Counted from the stretch's first letter, positions 23,739 through 35,652 are shown. The stretch: DNA of 64,000 nucleotides from Saccharina japonica (GCA_008828725.1 MEHQ01000101.1:76216-140215); one strand, 5' to 3'. Translations and numbers: made by a program. The notes: generated by a model from the letters alone, not told the origin.

Positions 23739-24026
23739 CGCACCCGTGGCTCGGTCTTGTGCCGCAAGGCGTCGGATATATCACTAACAAAAAAACAAAC
23801 AAACACGTCGAGCCAATACCCGCTCTTTCGCCGGGTAAACACAAGAAAACGACGAAAAACAATATATAGGTTTTAGTATAGTCGCACCCGTGGCTCGGTC
23901 GTGTAGACGCCGAGGATCCGGTGTATCACTCAAGCGGACAACACAAACGAGTCAATGCCCGTCCTTACCCCGCGGGTACATAAATAAAAATAAAACGAAC
24001 AAAATATCGAACGGATTTGAGTATGC
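23739..24026. repeat. Diverged tandem duplication, 2 x about 144 bp
   Basis: CGCACCCGTGGCTCGGTC occurs at 23739 and again at 23883. In both units it is followed by GTATCACT or ATATCACT, CAAACAAACACG or similar, a CCAATACCCG / TCAATGCCCG block and an A-rich end. The A-rich AAACAAAACGAATAAAAA near 23590 suggests a third unit upstream, joined to the tRNA-like block at 23483. Confidence 0.7.
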
Positions 24027-24251
24027 TGCTGTAGCAGAAACAACATGAAAAACAAAAAAAAGCAAGAATGCTTTCCAGGTGATGTTCGATCGTCCCCAGC
24101 TTTGCCTGCATGGACTCGAGCGCTCTCGCACCAGAGGACCCCCCTCGAAAAAGAGAGAGATTATTATTTGCTGCCCCGGGGAGGCCAAGGTTTTGCTAAT
24201 ATGTTTGTTTGGTAAATATCATCACATCTGCACACAACAGCCAGGCCCTAA

Positions 24252-24460
24252 GGGCCCGTATTAACGAGTATAAAATAAACTCAATTTAGAAAAATAAAAA
24301 TAAAAATTCGCTTTTCATTGGTCAACACACGCACCAGCACCAATTTTTATGCCCCAAGATCCTAATCTTTGGTGCTGGTGCGTGTGTTGACCAATGAAAA
24401 GCGAATTTGAATTTTTATTTCTCCAAATTGAATTTATTTTATGCTCGTTAATATGGGCCC
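24252..24460. mobile_element. Hairpin MITE with TAA duplication (Harbinger-like)
   Basis: A 209-bp near-perfect inverted repeat. The arm runs from GGGCCCGTATTAACGAGTAT through ATTCGCTTTTCATTGGTCAA to CACGCACCAGCACCAA, with a short loop around 24350-24370. TAA flanks both sides (24249-24251 and 24461-24463). A 3-bp TWA duplication and GGG-starting termini are typical of PIF/Harbinger MITEs. The arms are nearly identical, suggesting recent origin. Confidence 0.88.
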
Positions 24461-24463
24461 TAA

Positions 24464-25568
24464 GCACGCCCTATTAAAGAACCGGTCGAATTCCTAGTTA
24501 TCGTATACACGTACGTAGAAATTCGTAATTCCACAACGATACACAACTAGCTACAGCATTATTAGGTGAAGTGTATACTCGTATTGTAACACCGCTATGA
24601 AGCCCTAGAGGCTACTACGCGTGGCGCTTCTCCCCACAACCATGCCAAGCCATGTGCTGTCGATTTGCGACACGGTTCACGTTTTGCACTTGGCAGGTAT
24701 TGTACTGCTGACCCATATAGAGTACACACCAATCCATCGCGAGTAGCCCGAACATATAACATAGATACCCTGCAAGCAGAGGGCGGACACGCACGCGGCA
24801 AAAAGGCGGGCGAGCTACAGTAGTGTCAGCACACCGAAGCATCAGAAACCCACGAACGACAATCTTATTGGACGTGTTGCACGACACATATTTTACAGCC
24901 TGCAGAAGAGGTGGCCGTCGTGATGATTTTTTACCGCTACTACCATGCAGACGCCATCGATGTTGCCGCTGCTACGAACATCGCATCTACTACGAGTACA
25001 ACCGCCGTAGTCAGCATCGTCAATACTCCAACTACTGCCAGTAACGGAACGCCTTGACTACGACCGCCAAGACCTTCACCGCAACCACTACCACAGCTAT
25101 CACTTTCCTACCATCGCTGTTGTATCCTATCGCAGATCCGATTCGTTTCTTGCCGCCACCGCCGCTACCATCGCTTTCGTGTTACCCCGGCTGCCGCCAC
25201 TAGATCCATCGCCCCTTCCGCGTACTGCGGCTCCAACGACTGCTCGTATAAATACGGTGCTCGTACCTTAAATCCTTCTGCAGCACCAACTTGAGCGCGA
25301 CAGCTCGCGTCCATCGCTGCTGTATTGGTATTCTCACACTGTCGTGCCACCAGCAGTACCAGCCGCAGCGCGAGGCTGCCCTGGTCTAGACTGTATGTCG
25401 AGATTTGAAGGCAGGGTACAGAGCGGGCTCCAAGCGTAGCACTCCGTGGCGCCATGACCCGCGTGGATTTTACTGCAGGGCACACAGCAGCCGAGCATTG
25501 GTTAAATCCGAGCTGCTGCTTCTGCTCGTCTGCTGTTCTGTTGAATCCTTGTTCTTGAACGTGCTTCT

Positions 25569-25603
<35 letters not shown>

Positions 25604-26809
25604 CTTACCGTGCTGTCGCTTGCTACTTGGTTGGAATAGCGGCGGCGGGACTGCTGTTTGCTCTGACGCTGCCGCGGCCATCTTTGTTCGTTCTTTGTAC
25701 ATACGATATGCTACACACATATCTGAGATTCGTGGTGCTGGTGTGTGTATCATAGTGCGAATTGCTGTTCTGCTGAATGGCAGGGCTACGGCAAACGTCA
25801 TTACGCAAGGCTCTCCCATAATTAAAGCGCATCGGCATCACACAGCACCGTAGCAAGCTCGTACATGTATAACACCATCCACCACAGCATGCTGGCTACC
25901 TCACCAAGTGCGTTCGGCAGTCCCAAACGTCTGCCTGCCGCGCTGGTTTGGAAAGATGGGCCGTAATAGACGGCGTCCTAGCTTTCTGTAGGGCATTCAG
26001 CCTCGCCATTGATACACCCCGCTGTAAAACTCTCGAGGGGACCGACGTACGACCAAACTTGTGCGTACGGCGATGGGTCAGCAAGTCCGAAATGGAGGCG
26101 TGACCATCCCGCTATACTCGTACTGTGGTGCCCGCACTATAGAAGGACCAGTCACACAAAACAATAGTGCCACAGCCGCACTACGGCGCGACGAAGTCGT
26201 CATAAGCGATTTCTCCGCACTAAACTGGGACGCCGCACTACTGGGTGCCGCACTGTTGCGGGAGATCGACTGTACTCGAAACGAGATTACACAACGCGGT
26301 GAGGCCATAGGACCGGATGCGACAATCACAACATACACACACCATCAGCCCCCAATAGATACGACGTGCGTTGAACGAGAGAAACGAAAGAAAACGAACA
26401 AATAAAACACCGAAAAAAAGAAATCGAAGACGAAAATTGGGAAATGTGCGACATACCCGAAGCTCGGACGATAAATACTCCGGGCAGTACTTTAAGGGAC
26501 AATTAAAACGCAAGAAGGAAAAAAAGGAAGGCACACCGAAAAAGCTAAACTTGGAGGGAAAAATCAGAAAAAAACAAAACGAAACCGAAGCAAAACGGAA
26601 GCAAGGCAGCCCGCGAACAGGACTCCATCCAGCAGTCGGTATAACTACGCGGTCCGTCGCCTACCTACTATGTTTTGGTGACAGCTGCGTCCCTTAACCA
26701 CTGACGTCGCGATTCTACTCCGATGAATAAAGAAGTTGGAGAGAAAAAACGGAAAAACGAAAAGAGAGCACGGAAAAGAGAGCACGAAAACAAACACATA
26801 CAAAGCAAA
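24464..26809. other. Gene-less stretch with trinucleotide-drift tracts
   Basis: From 24930 to 25220 the sequence drifts around CTACCGCTG-type triplets, and 25570-25605 is a (CTG)n run. A purine-rich stretch (26370-26790) reads as Lys/Glu/Arg in one frame. None of the frames (for example 25165-25485 minus, 26078-26338 minus, 26371-26697 plus) shows a domain. Confidence 0.45.
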
Positions 26810-26831
26810 TCATAATGGCAAAGACACGTGT

Positions 26832-27340
26832 GCTTACGATAGAGGTATCACTCGTTGGCTGAAATGTTTTGCGCATGACGGGACTCCTCATCCAAAGCCG
26901 TCGGGATTTCATTGTTGTGTTGCCATGTTTCTCATTGCGCACCTGACGCAGGCTACGGTAGAGGGTGCACGATTGAGGCTATGAGGCCCCGCCGTTGATG
27001 AGCTCTGTACGTCACTCAAAACCTGATTTAGGAGCAAAATAAGGGGGCTATGATACCCGATGCAAACTCCCATGCCCTACGGTAGGTATGTCATGAAACA
27101 TTTTTCAACACAAGAATAAAAGTCCGACCGACTTTGAGTCAAGGCGCCCGATCATTCATAACGTGATTCAGTCAAAAGTTACTACCTGTAGCGCAGCACG
27201 CGTCACTTAGGCCAATGGGTTGTTCATGGGGTAGCACTTTTATACGCCTCCAAAATCAGTTTTTAACTTAGTATTAGTATAGAAATCTCCAAGTGAGGAG
27301 CCTCTTTCATATCATAGTGAACCTTCACCGTAGCATGCAT
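26832..27340. mobile_element. MITE family M, three degraded copies
   Basis: First, a reversed right end at 26832-26950 (TTACGATAGAGGTATCAC then GGCTGAAATG). Second, a copy at about 26950-27205 from GGCTACGGTAGAGGGTGCAC to ACCTGTAGCGCAGCACGCGT. Third, a reversed partial copy at 27232-27340 ending CACCGTAGCATGCATCC. This cluster lies just upstream of the only cellular gene. Confidence 0.75.
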
Positions 27341-27749
27341 CCAAACCCACGAACCGAGGAGACGCTTCCCGACAAAAACTAAACGTTTCCCGGAGGTGCG
27401 GTAGACATTACTGCTGTACAACCAAATACACAAAAACACTGTCAAGAACAGGCTCGCCACCCACCAAGATAAAACAAATATCCTTCTTGTTATCCAACCA
27501 CTGATCCAAAACCCTCTGTATAGCTCGCTACGGGGTGCGCTTTGTCCGTGGATGCTCGTTATGTCGATAAAATGAAGACTATGTCCCTGCTTATTTCCCT
27601 GCTTCACCAAGTGCGTTGCGATTCGCCGCATTATCTTGTATCCGGGCTGACTCACGTATCTCTCTTTCCGCCTATCGCCGCCGTCGCCGATGTCAGCCCT
27701 TTCTCCGCACTACACAAAACAGGGTGCAAAAAGGTAGTCTGGCTTCCCG

Positions 27750-29032
27750 ATGTCGTGCCCGTCATGGGGGCGTGCCGCCAGCGAAGAGGAAATCCGCCTG
27801 CTAGTCGGCCCGGCTGCCGTGGTCGGGACCATCTTAGCGGCTATCGCTCGCGGAATTCGACCAGAGGGGATGGCCGTCGGGACTCGCGGCCGTCGGACGG
27901 CGATCGCCGGTGCCGGTACCCTGGCGCTGGGGAGCCTCATCTTCATGGTCCTCGGGATATACGCCAATGAAGCATGTGCCGACACCATTGTCGTCGGCAG
28001 GACCGGGGACGCGGAGGTTACCCTGCTGCAGATGTTCTGGATGCTGGTGCCGGGGGTCGCCAAGGCGGCCATCATCAGCGCCATGTGCAACCTTGTCGCC
28101 ACGAAGCTGGCCCTGCCCAGGATGACGAAGGACGGCTGGAAGGTCGGCCACATTCCGTCCGTCGTGCAGAATGGCGTCGTCAGCCCTCGCGACGACTACG
28201 GCATCGGCGTGGGCACGCTCCGTCGGTTCTCTCCTCTCTGGTGCCTCGCGAGCGGTACGTGGGTGTTCGTGACTGCGGTGATGGTCTACGTCACTACGCG
28301 GGGGGATCTGACGAACGGATTGCTGAACCTTGCGGGTATGCTCGCTGTGGCGACCAACACGGGCATCCCCGTGTGGAACGCTTCCCAGTCGGGATCGGGG
28401 CAAGACTCGAAAAGCAAGAACGTCGATCTCATTCGTACGGTGGAAACGAACGTCGTCGGGAACTTTTATGATAACGTTGCTGAAGTTACGACCACCGTGC
28501 GGTCTAAGGAAACGATAGTTGGGGTTCCAGTTGAAATTCCGATCGTGCTCGGCCGGACGCAGCAGTACGTAGTCGCCAACGCTCACGCGAGTATCGCCGA
28601 TTACAGAGGCGAGGAGATGGACGCCGGGCGTTTCGCCTCCAAAAACCAAGAAAACAAAGCGACAGCCCTCGCAGTGGCTGTGATCGCCGCCACGCTTGAC
28701 ACGACAAATAAACTGAGCAGAGTTCTTACAGAGGCGGAGAGTGGAAGCGAAGAAGCCGAGCGCATGACGCTGTCGGCCTACATGTGCACGATAGCCGCAC
28801 ACCAGGCGTGGATGGGAAAGCCTGCCCAAAGGAAGCGCCTGCTGGCGGTAGCGATGGCTATCGCGTGGGCGATGAAAATCACGGGGGCGCTCGGCGGGAA
28901 GATTGCCCGGAGGGACAGCACGTTGGAGGCCGGGCACACGGCCGAAACCTGCTCGTGCTGCCTGCACCGCTGGACTGTGTGGAGACCGCTCAAGGCAACA
29001 CCCAACGAGGAAATGCAGTTTCTGTTTGGCAG
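27750..29032 (+). CDS. Unknown multi-pass membrane protein, exon 1
   Basis: I do not recognise the family. The frame is open for about 428 codons and GC-rich at third positions, unlike its AT-richer flanks. Hydrophobic segments lie at about residues 17-36, 49-72, 92-118, 160-183 and 190-209, with further hydrophobic helices near 303-317 and 363-382. A membrane protein with a mostly polar C-terminal half is therefore likely. A CxCC cluster (residues 401-404) follows the last helix. The start is uncertain: the ATG at 27750 is the first in frame and an in-frame TAG lies 15 bases upstream (27735-27737), but an upstream exon is possible. I end the exon at a consensus donor (CAG then GTGCGT at 29033), because codon quality drops sharply beyond it. 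The frame itself stays open to 29120. The overlapping minus-strand frame is a shadow. Confidence 0.7.
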
Positions 29033-29562
29033 GTGCGTGTACGCGATAAACCCGTGCAGCATTTCGTTCAGTGACAGCCTTCGTAGAGGAAACTGTGCAC
29101 TCATTTCCTCCTCAACGTAGCTTGTCCCAATGTTTCGGTGCTCCTGGAGGAATATGAGATTTCGACCCGTGACCATAACTCCCTAATTGCGTGCTATTTC
29201 TGACATCACGGCTCTAATTATTTGCCGCAGTCTGCAGTTTGTGGCGCTGAATCTGCACGCCTTAAGACGCTCGGGGCCGTGCTTATCGCAGGATAGTGTT
29301 CGTCTCAGCTTCTCACTTTTGTTTTCCTTGACTTCCGAAAATTGGCGCTTTAGTTTTCCTGTGTTTTTTGTACCCAGTTAGAGTTCGCTGAATTTCCACT
29401 GTTCGTTGTTCCATATACAGTACTAGGAAATCAAGAAAAACAAAAAAAAACGTGGAAGACTTCGACAAAATCCTGCTTCAACAAGCGCGCCCCTTACATT
29501 ATGTTCGTCCCGCCAAAACTGTTCCGTTTCTGTCTTTGCCGACCTTCGTTCTTTCGGAGTAG
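29033..29562 (+). other. Predicted intron (530 bp)
   Basis: It starts GTGCGT after CAG and ends with a pyrimidine-rich tract (CCGTTTCTGTCTTTGCC) and GAGTAG, a tandem NAGNAG-type acceptor. Both acceptors (after 29559 or after 29562) keep the downstream frame with the phase-2 donor. The interior is AT-richer and has stops in the coding frame, as expected for an intron. Confidence 0.6.
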
Positions 29563-30046
29563 CTCGGGCAACCTTCCCCAGATCAAGGAGGGTAAGGAAG
29601 AATTTGCCGCTAGCGTGTGGAAGCACATGCGGGAAAACATGGGATCGACCGTGCGCAACCGCGGGCTGCTCCTGTACTACTGGTGCATGGCGATGCTGGA
29701 CAACGCCATGCTGCAGCCGTACGACACGATGGACTATTTCCCGCAGGCCAGCATCAAAGTGCGGACGTTCACGGCCGAAGAATTCAAGTTCGGGTGCTCG
29801 AACATGAACAAGATCGGGAGCTCCTGGGTACCGTCGGTCACGTCCCCTGGCGCAGGCCCGGAACCCCTCCAGGAGTGCGAGGTTGCGGACGTCGAGCTCT
29901 CGGCCAAGAAGACCTATGGAAGGCACCGACTCTATCCCCACCCGAAAACGATCGACCACATAGCCAGGAGAACCATCTTCCGCGGCGCGGCTGTTCAGTC
30001 AGTAATCTGGGCCATTCAAGGAATGCGCGGCCTATTTTCGGGTTGA
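29563..30046 (+). CDS. Unknown membrane protein, exon 2 (C-terminal part)
   Basis: The frame is open to the TGA at 30044 and contributes about 160 residues. It continues the GC-rich codon use of exon 1, and the phase fits the predicted splice. It contains an amphipathic stretch (KEGKEEFAASVWKHMRENMG), an aromatic LLLYYWCMAML segment that could be a short membrane or interface helix, and a basic C-terminal region (KKTYGRHRLYPHPK). No known domain is recognised. The alternative is that this is a separate small gene starting at ATG 29501, which would give 181 residues. The phase match and missing promoter context favour one spliced gene of about 588 residues. Confidence 0.6.
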
Positions 30047-30880
30047 TGCCATCGATGACCCCCCACTAATGCCTGCCTCCAGATGCTGAACTCCTTTCCC
30101 TGTTCCCTCCCGAAGAACTTTAGCATTTTTTTCCGGGACGTGTTTAGTTGAAAATGGTATATCATTTTTCAGTACCGCGACGGACAAGGAAGACCAGGGA
30201 GCGAATGTTTTTTTCAAGCGAGTACGCATACACAGCAGATCACGTTCGCGAGAGCCATGTGGCCAGAACGCGCGATGGACGGTTTCTCCCGAAATGACAG
30301 ATGCTCAAACATGTCGTGTAAAGAGCTAGGACCTGACCCAGTCGCATGTCGGCCGCCTCAGGACCGGCTGGAAACCCTTCGCGGATGACGTCAAAGAGCT
30401 TGGGGTCGTGTAAGCAACAAAACGCGATACGAGTGTTTGTGTTTGGTCGGATGGTGACATTTAACACGCAAGCTACAGTGCGTGCAGCCACGACGGGTGT
30501 ACCATATATGTTTAGCGGGTCCCAAGACCGTTTGCACCCCCTTTAGCGTCGAGTTCAAGTGGCCGCGAGTGTAAACAGGGTTGCTTTTGCCTGTATAATC
30601 GTCGAAACGATCCCGAGAGCAGAGCACCCTGGCAAGCATCGCAGAGGGGCGCGAGAAGATAACGGTTTGAACAGGAACGGACGATCGTCAACGACGCACG
30701 TACCTCTTGTTTTAGTTTTAGTCCGTCTGATTTTTGTTTTGTTTGTGTTTAAACGCCCTCTGGTGCGAGGTAGGCCGGGCCGGCGGAAACCCAACGCCGA
30801 ACTCACTCCGGTTTCTTAGGGGTCCCAGGAGAGCTATTTTCGGTTCGTTTTCATGTGTACGGGTAAGCTAGAAGTATATC
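30047..30880. other. Gene-less stretch downstream of the gene
   Basis: No element recognised. It presumably includes the 3' UTR of the preceding gene, but no clear poly(A) signal is assigned. Confidence 0.45.
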
Positions 30881-31636
30881 GATATTCACGGGTACCCGGT
30901 ATTGGATTTTGATTTGGTGTACCATTTTTCCTCTGGATTGCTGTTTTTTTTCAATTCATATGTGTTGGTATTTATACTAGGGAGAAGCCAGAGGGTATCG
31001 ATATCCACAGGGGTCGATATTGGATGAGAGCCCCGATATACGTGTTGTCAGGACTACTTACTGTTTACGAATGCTTTGGTATTTTTCTGGATATCAGTGT
31101 TTTTGTTTGTCGTCTAGGTCTATATTTTTCGCGAGTGGAACTTTTGTTCTTGTATTTATCGTGCAAGTTTTTTTGGCAGCGTACCGTATCCCGTTCGACG
31201 GAAACTACAGTAAAATGTTGCCCATCGAACCAATACGGGATTGGGATATCTTGCAGTAGATATTCACGGGTACCCGGTATTGGATTTTGATTTGGTGTAC
31301 CATTTTCCCTCTGGATCGCTGTTTTTTTTCAATTCATATGTGTTGGTATTTATACTAGGGAGAAGCCAGAGGGTATCGATATCCACAGGGGTCGATAATG
31401 GATTAGAGCCCCAATATACGTATTGTCAGGACTACTTACTGTTTACGAATGCTTTGGTATTTTTCTGGATATCAGTGTTTTTGTTTGTCGTCTAAGTCTA
31501 TATTTTTCGCGAGAGGAAGTTTTGTTCTTGTATTTGTCGTGCAAATTTGTTTGGCAGCGTATCGTATCCCGTGCGACGGAAACTACAGTAAAATGGTGCC
31601 CATCGAACCAATACGGGATTGGGATATCTTACCGTA
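30881..31636. repeat. Tandem duplication, 2 x 378 bp
   Basis: Unit 1 (30881-31258) and unit 2 (31259-31636) both start GATATTCACGGGTACCCGGT. They share ACTTACTGTTTACGAATGCT and GAACCAATACGGGATTGGGA in order, with about 95% identity by eye. Short frames repeated in both units (31024 and 31423 plus) reflect the duplication. I see no domain in them. Confidence 0.95.
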
Positions 31637-31740
31637 GATATAGAGGATACAACGGTTTTTATGAGAAGACAGCAAGAACAATGCCTTGCCGATCGGGTCG
31701 GTTCGTTCGGTATCTGGAAAACGTAAAAAGAGGATACAAC

Positions 31741-32075
31741 GGGTCGCCCCGGTGGGCTAGCAGGTAACCACGAAGCCTGTTGGCGTCAAGATCGCGAGTT
31801 CAAGCCCCGCGGAGTGCATGCTCGTAGGGACTTTTTCTTGCAAAAAATATCTTGACTAGCGGAAAGCGCGAGAGCGTGAGTTAGCAAAATTCGATGAAAA
31901 TCGACGAGCGTTGGGAAGGCTGAACCCTCTGCGCGATAACAATCAAGGCAAGAACCGTAGTGGGGGAGGAGGGAGAGGAGCCTACTTTGTGATCCCGGAT
32001 CTGAGTTATGAATAGGGAGGGAGAAAGTCAGAAGTGCGAAGATAATAAATGGGATGGAAAAAAATAAAATAAAAA
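31741..32075 (+). mobile_element. Full-length tRNA-derived SINE, copy 2
   Basis: The tRNA-like head has box A TGGGCTAGCAGGT and box B GAGTTCAAGCC, and the body and AATAAATGGGATGGA tail are as in copy 1. ACGGGTCG occurs at 31739-31746 and again directly after the A-rich tail at 32075-32082, a plausible 8-bp target duplication. High similarity to copies 1 and 3 suggests fairly recent activity. Confidence 0.9.
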
Positions 32076-33391
32076 CGGGTCGTATGTGAAGACAAAAACA
32101 ACAAATACTACGGTACGTCGTTTTAGATTAACTGCAAGTCGCCAAGAGTTGGGCGGTGGCAATTATAGATGGATTTCAACGCAGTGAAGAGGTAAGCGCG
32201 CGATTGCCTTGCAGACGGCTTGTTTGTTCACTGGGGGGGTCTTCGAAAACACAAGCTGCCCGATAATATTGTTTGGCAGCGGGGTATATACAGTAGAAGG
32301 GTGCTTGTTTTTTGCCGGGGGTCGTAGAGAAGACAAGCTGTCCGATAGCATTGTTTTACAGAGGGGCGCAGTATAATATGGTGTCTCATCAGGGCTTACT
32401 TGAGAGCCCTGTTGTTTTAGAACGTGATCATTGAGTTGAGCATGCGGTCTCAGCGAGAGCTCCCAAATGTATGCCTGGGGTGTGTATATTTCTTCGTTTC
32501 CGTAAAAACTGTGATTGGTTTGATTGAGTCCCGACGGGACTACTAGCTTGTAGCGTATCCCTCGAGTGGCGTACAGCAGCTATACGAAGGCATATCATTT
32601 CGATGGAACGCGGGTTGTCGCTCGAACATTTCTCGGAAGGGCCACGGTGGGAAGGCTTGACCATCGCGAAGAAGGGGCAGGGGGGGGACAAAGAATGTTG
32701 TAGTATAAGCGTTATTAGGGGCATGGTGCTGCTGTTGTCGTTGTTGAGGATTGGTGGGCAGCACACCACGATTCGAGCACAAATGTTTGGTCTACAGTAC
32801 GTAGCCGCAATTTGATTGTCTTGAGAGTCGGTTGTGCTTATGTACCCAGGAAATAGCGATACCGCAAGAGGCTTGTTGAGAGCTTGAGTCCTATACTTCG
32901 ATATCAAGGCAGTGTTGGCGAAGGTTTCCCCCCAATCTTCTAGCGTGTTGGGTTTTTACCTCCCAACGTTGCGGTTTTCGACGTTCATGTCACGAGTAGT
33001 GATGGTGAGAGTTTCGGTTTCCCTGAGCGGTCGCTGTTTTGTATTTTTATGCTACGAGTATAGTTGGTGTGGAGCCAATTTGGTGGGTTCGTACGCGTAG
33101 ATAAGCGGAGAGCGGTCCAATGTCGGGATTTCGCGATTAGTGTCATAGGTGCCGAATCTCGTTGATATTGGTATTTGGCAGTGACCATAGTTTGTTGGGC
33201 TGGACCCTGGTCTGGTGTGGACTGTCAGTACTGCTGTACTGGCTGAGGGCGCTACCAAGGTTGCCAGTGTATAGGTGTTTCACCTATGTACGTCCGGTAA
33301 TACTCCCTCACACTAAATATTACGGAAACCCATCAAATTACGAGCCGAGATAGGGCAAGCGAACCAAAAAAGAGAGGGGGAGGGAGGGAGG
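32076..33391. other. Gene-less stretch with a small tandem duplication
   Basis: An 82-bp duplication around ACAAGCTG(C/T)CCGATA lies at 32251 and 32333. The exact 10-mer TACTGCTGTA occurs at 33229. No gene is recognised. Confidence 0.5.
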
Positions 33392-33392
33392 N
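33392..33392. other. Ambiguous base (N) at the palindrome edge
   Basis: The only N in the window lies one base outside the left end of the giant inverted repeat (33393), after a GGGAGG-type purine run. It may mark a weak or artificial assembly join. Confidence 0.9.
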
Positions 33393-33849
33393 ACGTAGCA
33401 CACTGCTGTGGTATAGTTCATAATCTAGGGTGCGACTAAAGAACCACGGGATGAGCGCGGAGTAGTCTGCGGCGAACGTGAATGGTCTATGATGACAACT
33501 TAATTCAGCAAAACCTGTACAACTGCCCACAGTACATCCATATGCTCCCTTTTTCCGTGGCCCCTCTACGCGTATCGGTCGCCGACCACCGGTGGCTTTC
33601 GTATTCGAGAACGTCCCTTAAGGAGAGGGCATTCCGTCACTTAACCTAATACCGCGAGGACAACCCCTCCCCACCGAATACCCATGCCTCGCATTTGATG
33701 TAGACCCCAGGAGCTCCGTAGACCAGTATCGACAGCGGGTACCACAAACAGCCCCCGTATTATGTACGATATATATATATGATCCCGAGGGCTCGTCAAG
33801 AACCGCCAAGTAACACGGCAGTAACCCAAACGACCTTAATGTTGTGTGG

Positions 33850-34500
33850 CTTTAGACGGTGCGGTTTGGCCTCACGGTGCAAAGCGATTCCGTGCGGGTT
33901 TACCACACCGAACCGCACTATGTCCCATAGTTAACAGTTTAAAACCTGCACCACATCGCACCGCATCGCATTGACACATTCATAAATGTATAAATCCGCA
34001 GAGCACCGCAACGCATCGTAGCATTGACAACAATCTGAAAACCGCAGCGCACGGAAACTCGCCGTTCAACTCTCACAAAACTTTAAACCTTCAGAAGAAC
34101 CACGCAGTTTGCGGCAGTGCCGTTCGGATTTGACTACAGTAGTTCTAACCGAACTGCACCGTACCGCACCGTGTACCAGACCAAACCGTACCGAACCGCA
34201 CCACATCGTAGGACAACCTGGAATAATATAAGCATGCAAATCTGCACCGAACCGCATCGCTCGACTATCGCGACAATGTAAACCTTGAGAAGAGCCATGT
34301 AGTATATATACTACTGTGCGGTGCGTGTTTGGCCAGTTTTAAGCGCACCGCGCCCTGCTGTACGAGATCAGACCGAATTTCACCGCGTCGCACCGCGTCG
34401 CACCGCGTCGCACCGCACCGCACCGTACGATTATCAAGATATTGAAAGCATCATCGCGTTGCATCGCAGGACACGTTGCAACTAGAAAAACCGTACCGTG
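33850..34500. repeat. Interval of CACCGCACCGCATCGCA words in left arm
   Basis: About 650 bp dominated by ACCGCACCGC, CCGAACCGCA and CGCACCGCGTCG words. The mirrored copy in the right arm lies at about 38050-38700. Ends resembling ACGGTGCGGTTT and ACGGTACGGTTT in opposite orientation bracket the interval, which suggests another word-filled TIR element, although its exact borders are unclear. Confidence 0.6.
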
Positions 34501-35652
34501 GTTCGGTGTAGGCCCAACAGTTTAAGTCGAGCAAATCGGGGCGTAAGTCGGACTTAGGAATCGAGCGAAGCGAGGTATTAAGACCGCCGCAGGCGAAAAA
34601 AAATGGCATTAAGACGTGCTAATTTTACGCGTCTTAATCCGTTTTTGGCGTCTTAGCACGTCTTAGATTTGTCTTGGCGCATCTTAGCTTCGTCTTAGGG
34701 CGTCTTGGATTCGTCTTAGCACGTCTTAGATTCGTCTTAGCACGTCTTAGATTCGTCTTAGCACGTCTTAAATTCGTCTTAGCACGTCTTAGATTATTCT
34801 TAGACTCGTTTTGGCTGATATTTAGGTGGTATGTCGAAATAACAAGTATTTATTTTGGGTCCACACGCCGAGGAGGATCACCTACGAATCCATGCAACAA
34901 TAATCGATGTTATCGTTCGATATATATATAATTTTCGAACCGAACCATGTTCGGTATTTTGATGACGATGAGGATAAAACGATAAACGATAACGATACGT
35001 ACGATAAAAAAATTAAAGGTCGAACGCCTCCCAGGGGGATAGGGGACACAGCAACAAACAGCAGCAGTACGACGTGATACGTACATGGATAATCTAGATA
35101 ATACCATCAAATATAATATTTTTATACCGCAGAACAGGATATCACATAAGAAAACGAGCAACAAGAAAGGCAGGCTGAGATTAACGAGAAAACAAGAAAT
35201 TCGGGGGTCGTGGTACTGAAATTGGTGTAGAACGCACCCATTCTCAAATAAGAAATGTAAACTGGGCCAGTTTCTTGTTTCTTATTATTTCACTGTACTA
35301 CTATGTAAGTTGATTTTATTTTGGTAAACTACCGCTGATGGTGTTGTATTCACCGGTATATATATATTCATATATCTATCGTATTGTTGTCATCATGGGA
35401 TACACAGCTGCGCTGCAAGTGTACCTCGTGGTAATATATATAGTACGTAGCGTCGTAGAAGGGAGTATCGACCGTACCGGGATACCGAAAGGTACCTAAT
35501 AAGAAATACGGGAATATAGAATGGGCAGGCTTACTGTAGCTTTACAGGACAACTTGATATTGCGGGAGTCGTATTATACTGAAACTACAGTACAAACACC
35601 ATTGCTCAAACAAGAAATCCAGCCTGGACCAGATTTCCTGTTTCATATTAGG

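Noticed and set aside
27834..28967. 377-residue minus-strand frame
   Set aside because: It overlaps the plus-strand membrane protein. Its residues are Arg/Pro/His-rich as expected for the complement of GC-rich coding DNA. The plus strand has ordered hydrophobic segments and a fitting splice site.
31024..31637. Repeated short protein genes in the 378-bp duplication
   Set aside because: The frames differ in length and residue conservation between units and have no domain. They reflect the duplication.
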